DNA of 64,000 bases from Ignelater luminosus (Eukaryota > Arthropoda > Insecta > Coleoptera > Elateridae), in the NCBI GenBank assembly GCA_011009095.1, contig VTPC01091267.1, forward strand, positions 18,469 to 82,468. Direction: 5' to 3'. Of this stretch, positions 12,541 to 25,449 are shown piece after piece; the stretch's first letter is position 1, and each line of letters begins with the position of its first letter. Made by a program: the position numbers and the translations under genes. Below the pieces are notes generated by a model, which did not search any database, was not told where the DNA came from, and saw only the letters and a list, made by a program, of their open reading frames with translations.

Positions 12541-12754
12541 CTCTAATTACAGCAAACAAATTATTTGTGAATTATGATATTTATTCTGATACATGTAAAG
12601 CAATCATAAAAAAACTATATCTGTGATAGTACACTCTAGAGCATGAATATTTAGTATATTCTTAGTTTAATTATTATTTATATTCATAGTTTAGTATTAT
12701 CCAAGTACATGTAAAGGGCTTATGCCGTTTGTATTTTGGAGTAAATAAACCTAT

Positions 12755-12781
12755 GTTATTATTATTATTATTATTATTATA
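12755..12781 (+). repeat. (TTA)n microsatellite tail
   Basis: About nine TTA units directly follow the retrotransposon 3' UTR and mark its 3' end. Confidence 0.85.
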
Positions 12782-12789
12782 ATCAAGTA

Positions 12790-13327
12790 AGGAAAACCAA
12801 AGAATAGTCGATAATCAAAATAAAAAATCTTTTTCTCATAAGAATTATAAATTATACTCTTACATTTACTAGTGTCTTTATTAAAGTGGTTTACGAATTC
12901 CTATGAATCGTTTCCCCTCGAATAATAGCAAAAAGCTAAATTAATCGCTTCGTAGTTCATATAGTGAATTATGCTTGAATTGTTCCTTTCTAATAAAGAC
13001 CCTTTGTCTGTAATTTAGTACTGCACGTTTTAACTAGGTACATATATAGGGGTATGTTGTATTAAAGATTTTTTTTTGCGAAATTTCTAATAAAAGGGTC
13101 GTTCGAGCGTAGCTCATTTTCCACTATACATGACTGTATTAGGTAGGATCCCACTATCGTTCATAATTTAACGGTTCAGAGCCATTTTCATAAAATAAAA
13201 CAATGTAATACAATATCCGCAGTATCATAATAAATCATTGACCTCCCTAATCTAACCGGGCTGCGGCCGAGGCTCAACTCGTACACGTTTGCCAAGAGAA
13301 AATCATAATTTATACTTTTATGGTTAC
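12790..13327. other. Probable intron sequence, no feature
   Basis: This is AT-rich and lies immediately downstream (minus sense) of the receptor exon's GT donor. I see no second exon in it. Confidence 0.45.
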
Positions 13328-13483
13328 CTTTTTTGGATGCGTGAAAGCTGTCTTGGGGAGACATTTTCTCAATCTGCGCACTAAGTTTTGATCTTGGCAA
13401 GATGGTCCTGTCGTTGTTGATTTTCTCCACTGCATATCTAAAAGCTATCTCTTGCTTGTCGTCTGCAGGATGAAACAAACCAC
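13328..13483 (-). CDS. Ionotropic glutamate receptor, kainate-type: one ATD exon
   Basis: This is a 156-bp internal exon. On the minus strand it starts after a good acceptor (ATTTTCAG, 13491-13484) and ends at 13328 before a donor (AAAAAG|GTAACC). Both junctions are phase 1, so it keeps frame. The peptide begins GGLFHPADDKQEIAFRYAVE and continues through NNDRTILPRSKLSAQIEKMS to PQDSFHASKK. This is the first conserved part of the extracellular amino-terminal domain of kainate-type iGluRs (Grik / insect KaiR-like), just after the signal peptide. The family forms glutamate-gated cation channels at synapses. No stop, shift or odd residue is present, so it looks functional. The rest of the gene is not visible: the signal-peptide exon should lie at higher coordinates and the next ATD exon at lower ones. 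I cannot choose between receptor paralogues from 52 residues. Confidence 0.9.
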
Positions 13484-16400
13484 CTGAAAATAATATATCG
13501 TTATTGAAATTGAAGATGCTACTTGGTGGAACCATTTGAATTTTAAGTACTAACGAAGAGCGAGGTGAATATAGAAAGAAAATTGGACGGTGAAACATAT
13601 TTCTTTTTACTAAGCATTTCAAACTCGCATATTCAATGTTGCGTTGTTCTCATATCCTCTAATATTTTTACCGCAAAAATGTTTTAGTTTGTTATTATTA
13701 AGTATTTGTGTTATTGTTAAAAATTAAATAATTATTGTTGATAATGGAATAAACTAATTTAAAATGTAGCAATAAAAAAGAAAACAATTTAAAAGAATTT
13801 ATAATTGGCTAATTTAAGAATTGTAGTTTGTACTACAAATTCCACTTTATATTAGAAGTCACACAAAACCGATTTCGAAAAATATATTTTTTCACAGTGA
13901 TATACGTTATCTACCATATATGAAAAAGGATTTAGATAATAAGCATTATACAGACCAGTTAGGGATCTCTATGATTCGTCTCACTGCTGTAATGTAATGA
14001 AATGTTTAAGATCTTGAATCCTGAGAATTTCGTTTAAAGATTGTACGCCTAAGTAGCCCTAGAGAAAAAAGTTGGATGTTGTCAGTGCCTTATTGGTGTG
14101 TTGAATTCTCGTCGACGACGACGCCTCTGATTGAGTCTGTATAACTGACTAAGTTGAAGAAAACACTCAACTACAAAAACTCTTTGACTGATTAAAAATT
14201 TATTTATTGTCTATAAAATTGCCTGTATTGACATTTTAGGTATGTGAGTTTTGTTTACATGAGATCTATAAGTAAGTAATTGATAATAGAAAAGGCTTCA
14301 ATAGTTTTACTACACATTTAACACTCACCATATTTTACTGTTACTTTAAAAAATTATAAAACCTAATATATCAATAGCAAAAGAGCTTTAAATTGCTAAC
14401 AGAAAATAAAATTTTGTAAGTCGAGCGTAATACTTAGTTTTTCCATTTTATGAAACACTCAAACTGCTTCTAAAACAAAAGATCTAATCATGTCACTTTA
14501 TATAAAGCGCTTATAAAACCAGTAGTAACATTTACAAAGCTTACATAACTCTGTTCTTTGCAAAGCTAGTTAGTTACTTAGCTGTTTTAATGAGAAAAAC
14601 TTGTTAATCAATGTAGAAAACTTAAGAGACTTGAGTGGGGTTGATCGATTTAGATTGTGCGTCAAAGAGAAAGAATTAAGATGAAAGATGGCACATGGCA
14701 AACCGTAAGCACAAAATATTTTTAAGGTTTACAACTGTCTGTTTTTATCTAGAGCATATAGCATACATATATTTTTGTCTTAGTAACCAGAAGAGAAGTA
14801 AACAAAGGAGATAAGTCCAAGTTAAGAAAAATTAAAATGTCTGAAGTGCATAAAGGATTTCATTAAAAGATTTAAGAAATATGCAAGCATTGTGGTTAGA
14901 TCGGACTGACCTTTTAGACAATTTGCTAATTTCAAACCATAGGAAGAGAAATTTTGTACTCACGAAAGGGATTAGAACAAAAGAGAACTAACCAAGTAAA
15001 GTTAAAACAGTTAAGGACGTTTGAAAACATTTAACAAAAATATAATGGGGGGAAGTAAAATTATCTTTCATCTGTCAAGATGAGTGTACTGATATTGCAA
15101 GATCACATTTCTGATTCCAATTCTGTTATAACAGATATAACTAATGTACAACTTTTCTATTCTAAAAGAGTTACACATTTTTATTAAAATTGGATGATGG
15201 CTTGTTTGGAAACCTCTGGGTGAAGCAATTTTAGAATTTGTTTTTATTGGTATCATTACTATTCGGTAACTCAAACAAGATTTATAAACCAGTTACTTTT
15301 AGATACATTTCCATAATGGTTATCTACGTATATTTACAACACAAAATGTCACTAGATATTTGGATATTGCGTGACTTATGTTATCGAGAAGGTTAAAATG
15401 TAGGGGAAAATCTACAGTTATGCTATTTTTCTATTAATTGTAATTCTGACGTGTGTTTTCTGGATAAGCCTTCAGACTTTCTGTAAAATTTTGTTTATCT
15501 GGTTGTATTTGTGTCAAGAGTTTTCGATTAGCTTAATTTGCTTTATTTTGACATTTATTTAATTTTTATTTTGTAACATTGGATGTGAAATAATTTCGAC
15601 CCCCGTAAAATTATCCCGCTTCAAGTAAAATGTTCCAAAATACGAACTGTCAGTGTGAACACTCACAATCGCGTCTGCTAGTAGCTCTATATTTGCTGTA
15701 ATTGAAATAAAGAATCTTGAACTTGGGAATGTAATTTGAATGCTGTCTCGTTCCTTTGACAACATTATTTATTATTGTTGACTCCGTATTAACCCTTTTG
15801 GTGATACAAAACCCTCATGAACCTGTTGTGTAGATTATTACGCAAAAAGAGGTTTCATAATTATTATTTCTAATTAAATGGGAGTGTAAAATAATTTTCA
15901 GTGGCTTCATTTCATGAATATCCAGGAATAGTGATAATAACGCTAAACAATTTTACTGTTGCTTTTAATTACAATAATGTGTGAGATAATTACTGCTTGG
16001 GGATACGGGATAGGCTTTTAAAATTATATGACATTAAGGGTTGGGCGCAACTATCTTGTTTCATGCTTAAGTATTATACATTACAATAAAGAACTGTTTT
16101 AATATTTTTTTAAAATAATTTTTTTATATTAGTATACTGTTGAAAAAGTCACAAGTCTTAGATTTTCTGTAAATAAAATAGGAAAATTATTGTCTCGTTA
16201 GCTTGTACGTATGAGCTAGCTACTATCATTAGGGTAGTCGTTCTAGGCTTATTCAAATATATTAAAAAGCATATACAGAATTGATATAAAATATAAAAAA
16301 TTTTATTCAGAAATTAAAAAATGAATTTTAAAAAGTATACCTAAAATCTGTTATTTAAATTTCTTATTTCAACTTTTACTTTTTCATTTAATAAAACAAA

Positions 16401-19400
16401 GATCATTCAGATACATAGAAAAAAGCCTCAAGGAAGAATGAATTCAAATGCATAACATAAAGTATGTACAGACAAAGAGTTGATCAAAAACAGGCTTTGT
16501 ATAAAGAAATATGATTTGTTCAAAGAATATAAAAATGTGTGTGTATATATACATAGCAAGAGATCAAAAGATTATAACATCAAACTGAAATAGAGAAAAA
16601 TTTTAAAGGTCGCATTCGTGGTACATACTAAAGGGCAAAAAATAAATGGAAAGTAAATGAAAAGATAATAAACGCAAAAAACTAGAAATAATCTAAAATG
16701 GAAAGTAGCCCAAATATTAGTATTAATAAATAAACAAAACCTTCCTTTTCCAGAGGTTAAATAAGTAGACAAAACAAAGCGTTTATTTCTAGTTACCATC
16801 AGCGGTTGCTTTACAAAAGTACTATGAACAATAAACATATATTAAGTTTATTAACAGTTACTATAACATTCGAGATGTAGTATATAAGGAGTGGTAACTA
16901 AACAGTAAAACCACTTCTAGTTCCACCGAGACGCACAAGATGTTCAAACTTAAATTACTGGTTGACCAAACTGCTAGAGAACTGCAGCTGTGAATAAACA
17001 TTTGAATCGCATCCAGAATGTTGCATTTCATATGCTATGTAGAAGGCAAGTGACCTCCAAAAAAAATCAGTTCAACATTTTATTTATTTTAAATACCTAA
17101 TAGTTAGAAATACAAGATAAAATAAACAAAAAAGTAATGAGAGAGCTGTGTTCTTTTAGTGGAAAGAATATAATATTGCAACACTGTTAATGAAGTATCA
17201 GTATTGATAACTATTTGAAATCGAAGTCAGCATAACTCAAGGTTTCAAAAAAAAATCGTAAACGACGTTATTTTTATTCTCGGCTTCTTGAAATAATTCA
17301 CCTTTGCATGGATTTAAAAAGGATCCCCTTTATCGTTTCTCTTTTAATTGTTACTTTTTCGAGATCTGCTAAACATTGAGTGTGCTAAAATATGAAGTAC
17401 CTCGATAATTCAGTTCTTTAATATCCCTAATTACCTCATCCTAAATAAAATATTGAATGTCAGTCCAACTGGTTCAGAGTTCTGCATATTGGCTTTAAAC
17501 ACTTAGCCTTGAGTTGATGACTTTTCTTCTTGTCTAAAAATGTAAAATCGCAGGCATCGTGTCAATGTGATACTTGGCATTTTAAATATTCCTGCACTTT
17601 GGCACATTTTCGGTTGGACAAGATTCTAATGTAATTGAGACGAAATAGATAGTCCAAAAACACACCTATTGAAGCCTAATATAAATAATAACACGCTAAA
17701 AATATAAATACTGAATAAACAATGAACAGAATTTTCGGCACAATTTTAAAAATATGAAGTTTTATTATTTGTTAATAGACATTAAAGAAACTAACATTCT
17801 TAAATTTTCAAAAAAAGCTTTTACGAACGGGAAGGTCCGTTTCATGGAGGTTCCATTAGAGCAGTATTTTTCCATGTAAGTGTAACTTGTGTCGTACTAG
17901 TTCTTGAATAGAAGTGTTCTATAAATAACTACATAATAATGTAAACAGTTTCATGGTTTTTATCCGATTTTGAATTTGTTACACTACACTCACCAATAAC
18001 AACGGTAGATTCAGGCTAACGTTAGTTTCGCTCTATTGGAGCTCATATACTCTAAAGAAATTAACATGTTCAGCAAACTATATTGTTACAAAACTTGTAC
18101 AATATCCATATAGATTTTTACATAAAATTAATTAGAAATAACTTTCATTTGCGAAACTGTAATCTAAACACAGTTTCCAAATTATAAGATGTCTTGAAAT
18201 TTTAGCTTGCAGGTTTATCTTAATTAAATCAATCATAATTGATTTTAACTTTTCTAAACATATTTGTATTTACACTAATTGGTCGGGGCTTTAAAATGAG
18301 TAGTTTGAAAATGCTTTGTACTGACATTTTCTGAAAAATTGCAATTTGTTATCGAATAATTGGTACAAACTAATTTATTAATGGTTTTCACTATCCCACC
18401 TCATAAGTTTTTGTATGTTGTTTTTAATCTAATTTAATATGAATATGTGCATTCTAATTCATTAAAGTATACTTTCAATGCGGTGTGCGTTACATTTTAG
18501 AGCTTATATTGGACAGGGGCAGCCTTGTTTATTTATTCGTGTACAAAACTTACATTTTTGCTATTTGTTAAATTATTTAGAAGTAACTTATGATTTGAAT
18601 AATTGCAAAGCTATGTGTCTGCAAAGTCATAATTAAGCTAGTTCAGATAATAAATTAACATTTTTTGAAGAAGTTTATTGCTCCTTTCGTTCAACTGTTT
18701 TTGTTTATGTACATTCTAATATATCAGTCTTATAAATGAAAATTAGTTTTTGCAAACAATACAACTCTACATAAAAGATTTTTATATGCCTAGAACAGCT
18801 AATGGCAGTGATTTCAAAACCGTGATCAGCATTTAAATTAAATTACAAATTAAACTTTTATTATGATTAAAGTAAACAAGGACTGATTAATTTTTTTTCT
18901 TTGGGACAATCCCTAGTTACTTTTAAAACGTATTTCTCTGAAGTTTACTACGGATCTTAGCAATCAAAAAGTTTCTTAATTAAAGTCAGCGTGCAGCGTA
19001 ATTGGAGAAGTTGCAACTAAATAATAAAAGTATTTGTCCAAAATAATTAAAAAGCAAAACTTTTTTGGCATTTATAATAAAAGACATACGTCATTGTTAA
19101 TCACCTTATAGGATTCCAAATTCTTTTCTTGTATAAGTATAGTAAGCTTGAACACATTTGTTATGACCAGAAACAAAACAGAACATATCGAAGTTTGGTT
19201 CTCTTTTGGAGCGTACTGTATGATGACAAACGAGTACTCCAAAAGGTTATTTTTTAAAATGGGTTCTTGTGGTCGTTAAATCAAAAGCCATTAACGTACA
19301 GTAACTTGTCAAAGAAACCTACATAATGGTAAGCTTTTGATATTACAACGCTGCAACGCTAGGACATGTTCAAATCTTCTGGTACCTTTAACTAGTTTAC

Positions 19401-20021
19401 AGCATATAATAAATTTGCGTTCATTTAATTGTCGTTCTTCTTTTTTATGAGAAATGTCTGTTTGGCAGACTACTTTGGTATCAAATAGTGCGCTAGAGAA
19501 CACGTATGACAACAAATTCTAATATTTTTCAAATCTTTTTCAAATCGATTCCGTTGACCTAGTCTGAACCAAACTTTGAAATTTTCTTAAGTTTCTTAAA
19601 AACCGAACATTTTTCCATGAATCTATTAACGACCAGACACTGTTCTAAAGACTTCTCATTTCCATTATCTGAAAGAGGAATCATCAAATGCTTAATTTAT
19701 AAATTCTAAATATGTCGTAATGCTGAAAACCTTGATATTGGGCAGTTCGGTGTGGTCTTGCTTAATTTCTGATAGTATTTAATAAAAAAATTAATACTAA
19801 ATTTAAAAAAACAAATTGGAAAATGTCTTAGATATAACAAGATTTTATATCATATAGTATCTACTATCGTCGGTATGTAGTAAATTCATAGTCTTACTGT
19901 TTGAAAATTTAGTTAGATTTCGACATTATCTGCAATGCAATTGCATTTCGGTTCGCATTATACTTTTACAGTGAACATATTTCTGCTACACTGTAAACAA
20001 AACTGATTTAAGACTTCGCTA
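13484..20021. other. Large non-coding stretch, probably receptor intron
   Basis: I find no convincing exon or repeat. Frames of 60-90 codons are short, start poorly and show only hydrophobic or low-complexity peptides; the 88-codon minus frame at 16572-16838 is an example. If the receptor gene is intact, this is the intron upstream of its 13328-13483 exon. Confidence 0.45.
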
Positions 20022-20073
20022 TTAACCTTCCTAATACCAGGTAGATTTTAAAAGGCCTAGTACCAAGCACTTT

Positions 20074-20170
20074 TCGTTCTTTTTTTATCTGATACTACAA
20101 GGAACAATGTGCTGAAATCTCAAAAAAAAAAGCATTAGCTGCAAATAAAAATGTAAACATAAATATAAAG
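20074..20170 (+). repeat. Direct repeat inside the TTAA MITE, copy 1
   Basis: TTTTTTTATCTGATACTACA and AGGAACAATGTGCTGAAA, followed by the A-rich tail ATAAAAATGTAAACATAAAT, recur at 21720-21808 in the same orientation with small changes. The unit is a roughly 95-bp direct duplication near each end of the MITE. Confidence 0.75.
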
Positions 20171-20186
20171 AAGGTAAACGCATGTA

Positions 20187-21475
20187 CGAGGGTGGTCTGA
20201 AAAGTTTCCGACCTAACAAAGATACAAGACATTTTTTCTGAAAATTTTTTTTATTTTTCAACATAGTCTCCTTGTAACTCTACACACTTCTCCCAGCGAT
20301 GCTCCCATCTCTGTAACCCGTCCAAATAGTACTCGGCATTTTTCTCTGCAAAATAATTGTTCACGAAGGTGATTTCCTCTTCATTTGACGAAAATCTTTG
20401 TCCTCCGAGCGCAATTTTTAGATGAGGGAACAAAAAGAAGTCGCTTAGGGCTAGATCTGGTGAATAAGTCGGATGGTCAAGCAGTTCAAACCGTAATTCG
20501 TAGATTTTCTCCATGGCAACCGCTGAGGTGTGAGACGGTGCGTTGTCTTGGTGAAACAGGATTTTCTTTTTCTGCAATTGTGGCCGGTTTTTCGCAAGTT
20601 CTGCCTTCAGCTTGTCAAGTAATGATGCATAGTATGCTCCTGTAATGGTTTTTCCTTTTTGAAGATAATCGATTAAAATAACTCCATGACTATCCCAAAA
20701 AACAGTCGCCATCACTTTCCCAGCCGAAAAAACAGTTTTTGCTTTTTTTGGAGCCGGTTCCCCCTTTGCAGTCCACTGTTTGGACTGTATTTTTGTTTCG
20801 GGCGTATAATGGTGTATCCAAGTTTCATTTACAGTAATTAATCGGCGCCAAAACTCGGATTTATTTTGCCTAAACTGCGCCAAAAGCGTTGGAAATATTC
20901 ATTCGAACACGTTTTTGGTCTAACGTGAGCAAACGCGGCACCCAACGCGCGGACAGCTTTCTCATGCCTAAATGTTGATTTAATATGTGACAAACACGTT
21001 CTTTTGACATGTTCATAACCTCTGCTATCTCTCTCACTTTAATTCGGGGGTTGTCTAGCACCATTTGGTGAACTTTGGCGATGTTTTCTTCGGTAGTTGC
21101 AGTTTTTGGACGTCCCGAACGTTCATCGTCTCCCAAGCTCTTACGGCCACGTTTAAATTCAGCAGCCCAAAATTTCACTGTGGTAAATGATGGTGCAGAG
21201 TCCCCATACACAGAATCCAACTCATCTTTTATTTGCGAAGGCGTATTGCCTTTCAAAAACAAATATTTAATGACAGCTCGATACTCGATTTTGTTCATTT
21301 TCACAAAGAAACTCACATCAACTCACTCAAACGACCGTTACATAAAAACTGCGCGTCCAAAATGGCTGAAACTTTGGTGGGTAACTGTCAACAGATGACA
21401 ACGAAATTCAGTAGCTTTTATTTACGAGTGCTGCCATCTTCACGTTGAGGTCGGAAACTTTTCGGACTACCCTCG
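20187..21475 (-). mobile_element. Mariner element, copy 1 of family M1, 1289 bp
   Basis: The TIRs are CGAGGGTGGTCTGAAAAGTT (20187) and, on the minus strand, CGAGGGTAGTCCGAAAAGTT (21475). TA is duplicated at both sides. Length and gene order fit a full-length mariner. The same TIR and transposase family occur at 25450-26747 in the opposite orientation. Confidence 0.93.
20251..21316 (-). pseudogene. Mariner transposase (DD34D), frameshifted and D-to-N
   Basis: The N-terminal frame (21316-20870) holds the paired HTH region: MNKIEYRAVIKYLFLKGNTP, then FTTVKFWAAEFKRGR, then the WVPRLLT linker that is conserved in mariners. A 2-bp deletion near 20883 (CGCTTTTGG where the sister copy has CGCTCTTTTGG) shifts frame. 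The C-terminal frame (20883-20251) carries the catalytic domain: HQDNAPSH and YSPDLALSDFFLF, with 34 residues between the second and third catalytic Asp. The first catalytic Asp is changed: codon AAT at 20829-20827 gives VNETWIHHY, where the sister copy has VDETWIHHY. Either lesion alone should abolish activity. Confidence 0.93.
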
Positions 21476-21719
21476 TAATTTCAAAGGCCATTGGAAACTA
21501 GACATCCCTAAGCTGATAATATTTGCAGTATGTCACTGCATACCTTAGCAGATAAATAAGGTAGTTGTAAATCACTCAGAATATAATTATTTGTAAGAAA
21601 TTCCGAACAAAATTGAAGAAACAACTTCAAGAAAACTGACAACACCTAGTACCAGCAAGTACCCATAGTATTTCAAAAATATATTATTTCTTATTGATGA
21701 TTTTCAATTTTTTTCGTTT

Positions 21720-21808
21720 TTTTTTTATCTGATACTACAAGGAACAATGTACTGAAACCTCAAAAAAAATTATTAGCCACAAATAAAAATATAAACAAAA
21801 ATATAAAC
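21720..21808 (+). repeat. Direct repeat inside the TTAA MITE, copy 2
   Basis: This is the partner of 20074-20170, reading ATCTGATACTACAAGGAACA and then TGTACTGAAACCTC. Confidence 0.75.
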
Positions 21809-21849
21809 CTGGGGCGAGAATTCGCCCCACCCGGTATTAGGAAGGTTAA

Positions 21850-22933
21850 ACAATATCTGAACAAATCAAATCCGTACTTACTGTATACGAATGTAAAGAG
21901 ATACACAAACGGATAAACTTTATCCTCTATTATTCTTGCAATTTACCCTACGTACGTACGATAATGTAATAGAAAGAGAAGTATTAATTAATTTAAGTAC
22001 TGTAACGTAATGTTTATTTATTGTTTATGCACAGAAATGACTAGAAACGAATACTATGCTACATGTCAAGCACCTCTTTATAAAGAGTACACATGTGTAC
22101 TAAGCATACCTATAGATGGTAGTTTTCAACTACCTTGTATTCCTAATTTTGTAATTCAGAAACGGTAAAATATGCAAAACATCTCAAATTGCAAACATTT
22201 GTACCTTTTTCTCCCTTATCAGATGACTGCGACAAAATTTTTCTCATTTCCACCCTTTTCTCCATAATTTGTTTCCTGTTGTCTCTAGTAAATGAAAGAG
22301 GTGGCAGATAATTCTACTGTAAATGTTTATTATCCATTACGTGCAATAAAATAATATGAAAGCATTTTAATCCGGATCCGACACTTACTAACCCTCCCTT
22401 ATAAATGCCTATCTCGTAATAAAGAGCGGTTTTTTCAGTTTTTCTGCTTCTAGAAAGAATTTTAAAAAAAGTAGTGCTGTTTTAATTGAAGGAAAAACTT
22501 GCTGATTCGCAAGAATTGATTGTTTTACATAAAAAACACTCTGCTTAGTAAAATGCACGAACACTAACAACAGTAGAGAGTTTCAAAACTTTATTAAATT
22601 TAGGAGAAATTTACTAAATCAAAATTTGATTTTAAAAGCATTTTTAAAAATTATACTTATATGAAATGAAGAAGACACTTTACTGCTTTCATAGAAAATA
22701 CTTTCAGCCGTTAATAAAAATGGAAACAGTAAATTGCTACTTCAACTTTTATTATTTATTATGTACTAAAATCATTCAAAATAAATATTTGAATGCACGA
22801 GCATGAAAATACACCTACGTATTTATGTTTTCCTCTCCTTTTCAGTTTGTAGGAGTAATGTACATGTCACGGCTAACAATGAGAAAAGCTCACAAGCTAC
22901 GTACAAGGCCAAAAATATTTTAACAACTCTACT
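21850..22933. other. No gene seen
   Basis: AT-rich sequence without recognisable features. Confidence 0.45.
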
Positions 22934-22949
22934 TTGTATTTTAACAGCC

Positions 22950-23134
22950 CGCTGGATAAACAAATGTTTTATACCCGTGTAAAACACATGCATAAACTAT
23001 CGATGAAATCTGGTTTATTCAAGTGTATTCTAGAAAGTAAAAGTAATGCAGCACTAAACCAATTATACAGGATGTTACGCACTGCTACAAAAAAATTGAT
23101 AGATAAATTCCTAGCGACTAGAGAAGTTTCATAA
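22950..23134 (+). CDS. Possible 3'-terminal exon, unrecognised
   Basis: A 61-codon open frame follows an acceptor-like TTGTATTTTAACAG (ends 22946-22947) and runs to TAA at 23132. AATAAA-type signals follow (GAATAAAATAAATC, about 23145). The peptide includes DKQMFYTRVKHMHKLSMKS and ends KKLIDKFLATREVS; it is basic and helix-prone. I do not recognise it, and the polypyrimidine tract is weak. It could be a chance frame. Confidence 0.25.
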
Positions 23135-25247
23135 AGTGAGTCTGAATAAAATAAATCTTATTTGTCTAAAAAAAGTAGTAGGAAAATGCTTCCTGTGCAT
23201 TTTAAAATTATCCCCGATTATACAGAGTGTACTCTGTAGCTGAGATATTACATCGGATTTTCTTCCGTTTATGTCAAGGTTAGGCATCTCACCCTGTACA
23301 ACTGGTAGTAAGTTAAGAACATTCGGAAGGTATTTCTTATTATTTATAAAGTATTTTAATAGTTTGACAAATAACAGTGATGCAGCCCAAAATTAACATG
23401 TCTGCACGCAACTTTGAAAATTGATAACGTCTATACTGAGAAAAGAATTTTTATGGGAAACAAATCGGTTTGTTTGAACATCATTTTGTTAGCATAAATG
23501 GAGCTACTTGTTTAAGAATTTAGCGTTACCTTAAACATTTTATAGCTTTGAACGCATTTTGCTACAGTAGTAGTTTAATTTCCGAGAGTCCTAGAAATAT
23601 TTTTTATGCGGAAACAAATATTTATTGTTGATAAAAATATGTCAATTTAATTTTACAAAATCCCAAGCTTTTCTCAAAGTGCCAAAACAGTATTCAACAG
23701 CTATGCATGTGATACTTCTAATTTAATGTTCACCGAGCAGAAGCAATAATAAGTTTCGCATGATTAATAATAGTTTTAACACTAACATGATATAGGATAC
23801 TCTTAAATAATTTGCAGTTATTACAGTTATTTTTGCAACGAAATAAGTATTTAACAGTCTAGAACAAACTTTGTTTTTGTGAAAAGGATATTTGCGAAGT
23901 AAACTTTTTAAAGTCACCACTGATACCATCAGTCCATGTTTGTTTTATGCAGTGTGATAGAATTCTTAAAGATGTTTCTGAAAACATCAGGATTTGAAGT
24001 ACTCATTCTATAATTTGAAAATAAGTTAATTTAAACTGTATTCAATTTTCTGTAGTATATGTAAATCTTTCCTTCAGATTTTCCTATTGGTGCCGCTACT
24101 GGTCTCAAGAAAACAACTAAAACTATAGTGTTCATTTTAGGATTCATACCATGCTCTTCGAGATATAATTAGTATGTAGTTCTTTAATGCTTTTTCAGTT
24201 TGTCATACCCTATGTGATAACGACTGTAGATACATTGAAGAATTTATAAAATGTACAAAACCAGCAGTATACGCCTTTTATATACTACAGAGTGAGAGAT
24301 ACCGCTATTTCAGATCAAATCTCCCAACATTAGTACCATTAAAGAAGAAACTATAAAAGCTAATTAGTAAAACCAAATGCATTTTGCAACTGTATTGCAA
24401 AGCGTGTCTAAAGTTTTTCGACAATTTCAGTTTCTTCATAAAAAGTTTAATTAATGCCGGCATAGCAGCATTGAGTCATTTCCAGTTTAAAAATAAATGG
24501 TTACTCTAATTCTTGGGCTGCAATAATAATTACATATAAAGACGCAGTTACGACTCAATTGGACGTTTGTGACGTCCTGAAGACAATAGATTGTTCCTTT
24601 AACAAGACAATGAATTTTTTGATTTTTTTTGAAAAAGAATATTCCGAAGTTTTACATTCTTTTAATGATAAAGACTAGAGTTTGACCATGTTGAACAGTC
24701 ACTCAGCTATAAGAAGATTTTTCTCTGAACCCATCGAACGCCTCTTCGCGTATGCAACTGTGATTAATTTACCTACATCTAATCGCTTAAGAAATAAAAT
24801 ATTCGAGAAACAGTAATATTAAAGGCAAACGTACAGTTCCTGAGTTCTGAATAATGGATGTGACTATAAAAATATCCAGTTTTCTAACTCTAAGACCAAA
24901 GAAGTTTATTATTTCTTGACGTATAAGACTGAAATTTGTTTTGTTTTTCAGATTTAGAAATTTGTTTTTATTTTCATATATTGTTTTTTTGTTTTTTTAA
25001 AAAAATATTAAACCAAAACTATGTCAAAACACTAGAGTCAATTGCTCAATAGAGTTTATGTTAGCACTTCGTGACTTTTAGTAATAAACAAATGAAATAA
25101 AGAATTGTATTGTCCCTTTTCGTGCATACTGCAGCCATAAGGTATATTGAGAAGTGCTTTAATCCGAAAGAGAGACATTAGTATAATATAATATACTATT
25201 ATTCAGTCAGTTACATAGACATACAGATTAGTGTTATTCGTTGTATA
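23135..25247. other. No gene seen
   Basis: AT-rich. Fragments ACAGAGTG (about 23223) and CACCCTGTAC (about 23291), about 75 bp apart, may be ends of a small CAGGGTG-type MITE. No other signal. Confidence 0.4.
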
Positions 25248-25449
25248 ATGTCGCTTGTTAAACGATCGCTAAAATTGTCTTGAATCTTAGTATCAAACGA
25301 GGAACGTGAAAATGAAGTAGTTTGGTTCAAACGTTACGATGTTGCTGCTTTCCTAGGATACCTTAGACCACACAGCGCTGTACTCAATCATGTAAAACCT
25401 AAACGAAAGAAAAGTTGGGTACAAATCAAGCGCACATTAATTCAGTGTA

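Larger units (their letters stand above)
10450..12785 (+). mobile_element. 5'-truncated non-LTR retrotransposon (CR1/Jockey group)
   Basis: It holds a degraded endonuclease tail, a full reverse transcriptase and a C-terminal region on the plus strand. A 3' UTR follows, ending AAATAAACCTATG plus a (TTA)n tail. Simple-repeat tails are usual in this group. The 5' limit is approximate: recognisable coding sequence starts near 10480, within the endonuclease, so most of ORF1 and the endonuclease are missing. No target-site duplication was identified. Confidence 0.88.
20026..21845. mobile_element. piggyBac-like MITE at TTAA, hosting a mariner
   Basis: TTAA at 20022-20025 is followed by CCTTCCTAATACCAGG. 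At the other end GGTATTAGGAAGG (21833-21845) is followed by TTAA (21846-21849). A TTAA duplication with CCTT-type inverted ends is the signature of piggyBac-like elements. Without the mariner at 20187-21475 the element is about 530 bp and has no gene, so it is non-autonomous. A short palindrome, GGGGCGAGAATTCGCCCC (about 21811-21828), lies just inside the right end. Confidence 0.8.

Noticed and set aside
12755..12781. Repeat units checked as a possible CRISPR-like array
   Set aside because: It is a simple (TTA)n tail of a retrotransposon with no spacers. No CRISPR-like repeat-spacer structure exists in the window.
16572..16838. 88-codon minus-strand hydrophobic frame
   Set aside because: It is Phe/Leu/Tyr-rich from AT-rich DNA with no start context, family or conserved neighbour.
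20385..21448. Plus-strand frames of 70-107 codons inside the first mariner
   Set aside because: They are antisense shadows of the transposase. The same shadows recur in the other mariners (25546-25851, 26292-26564, 37923-38772, 42728-42988).
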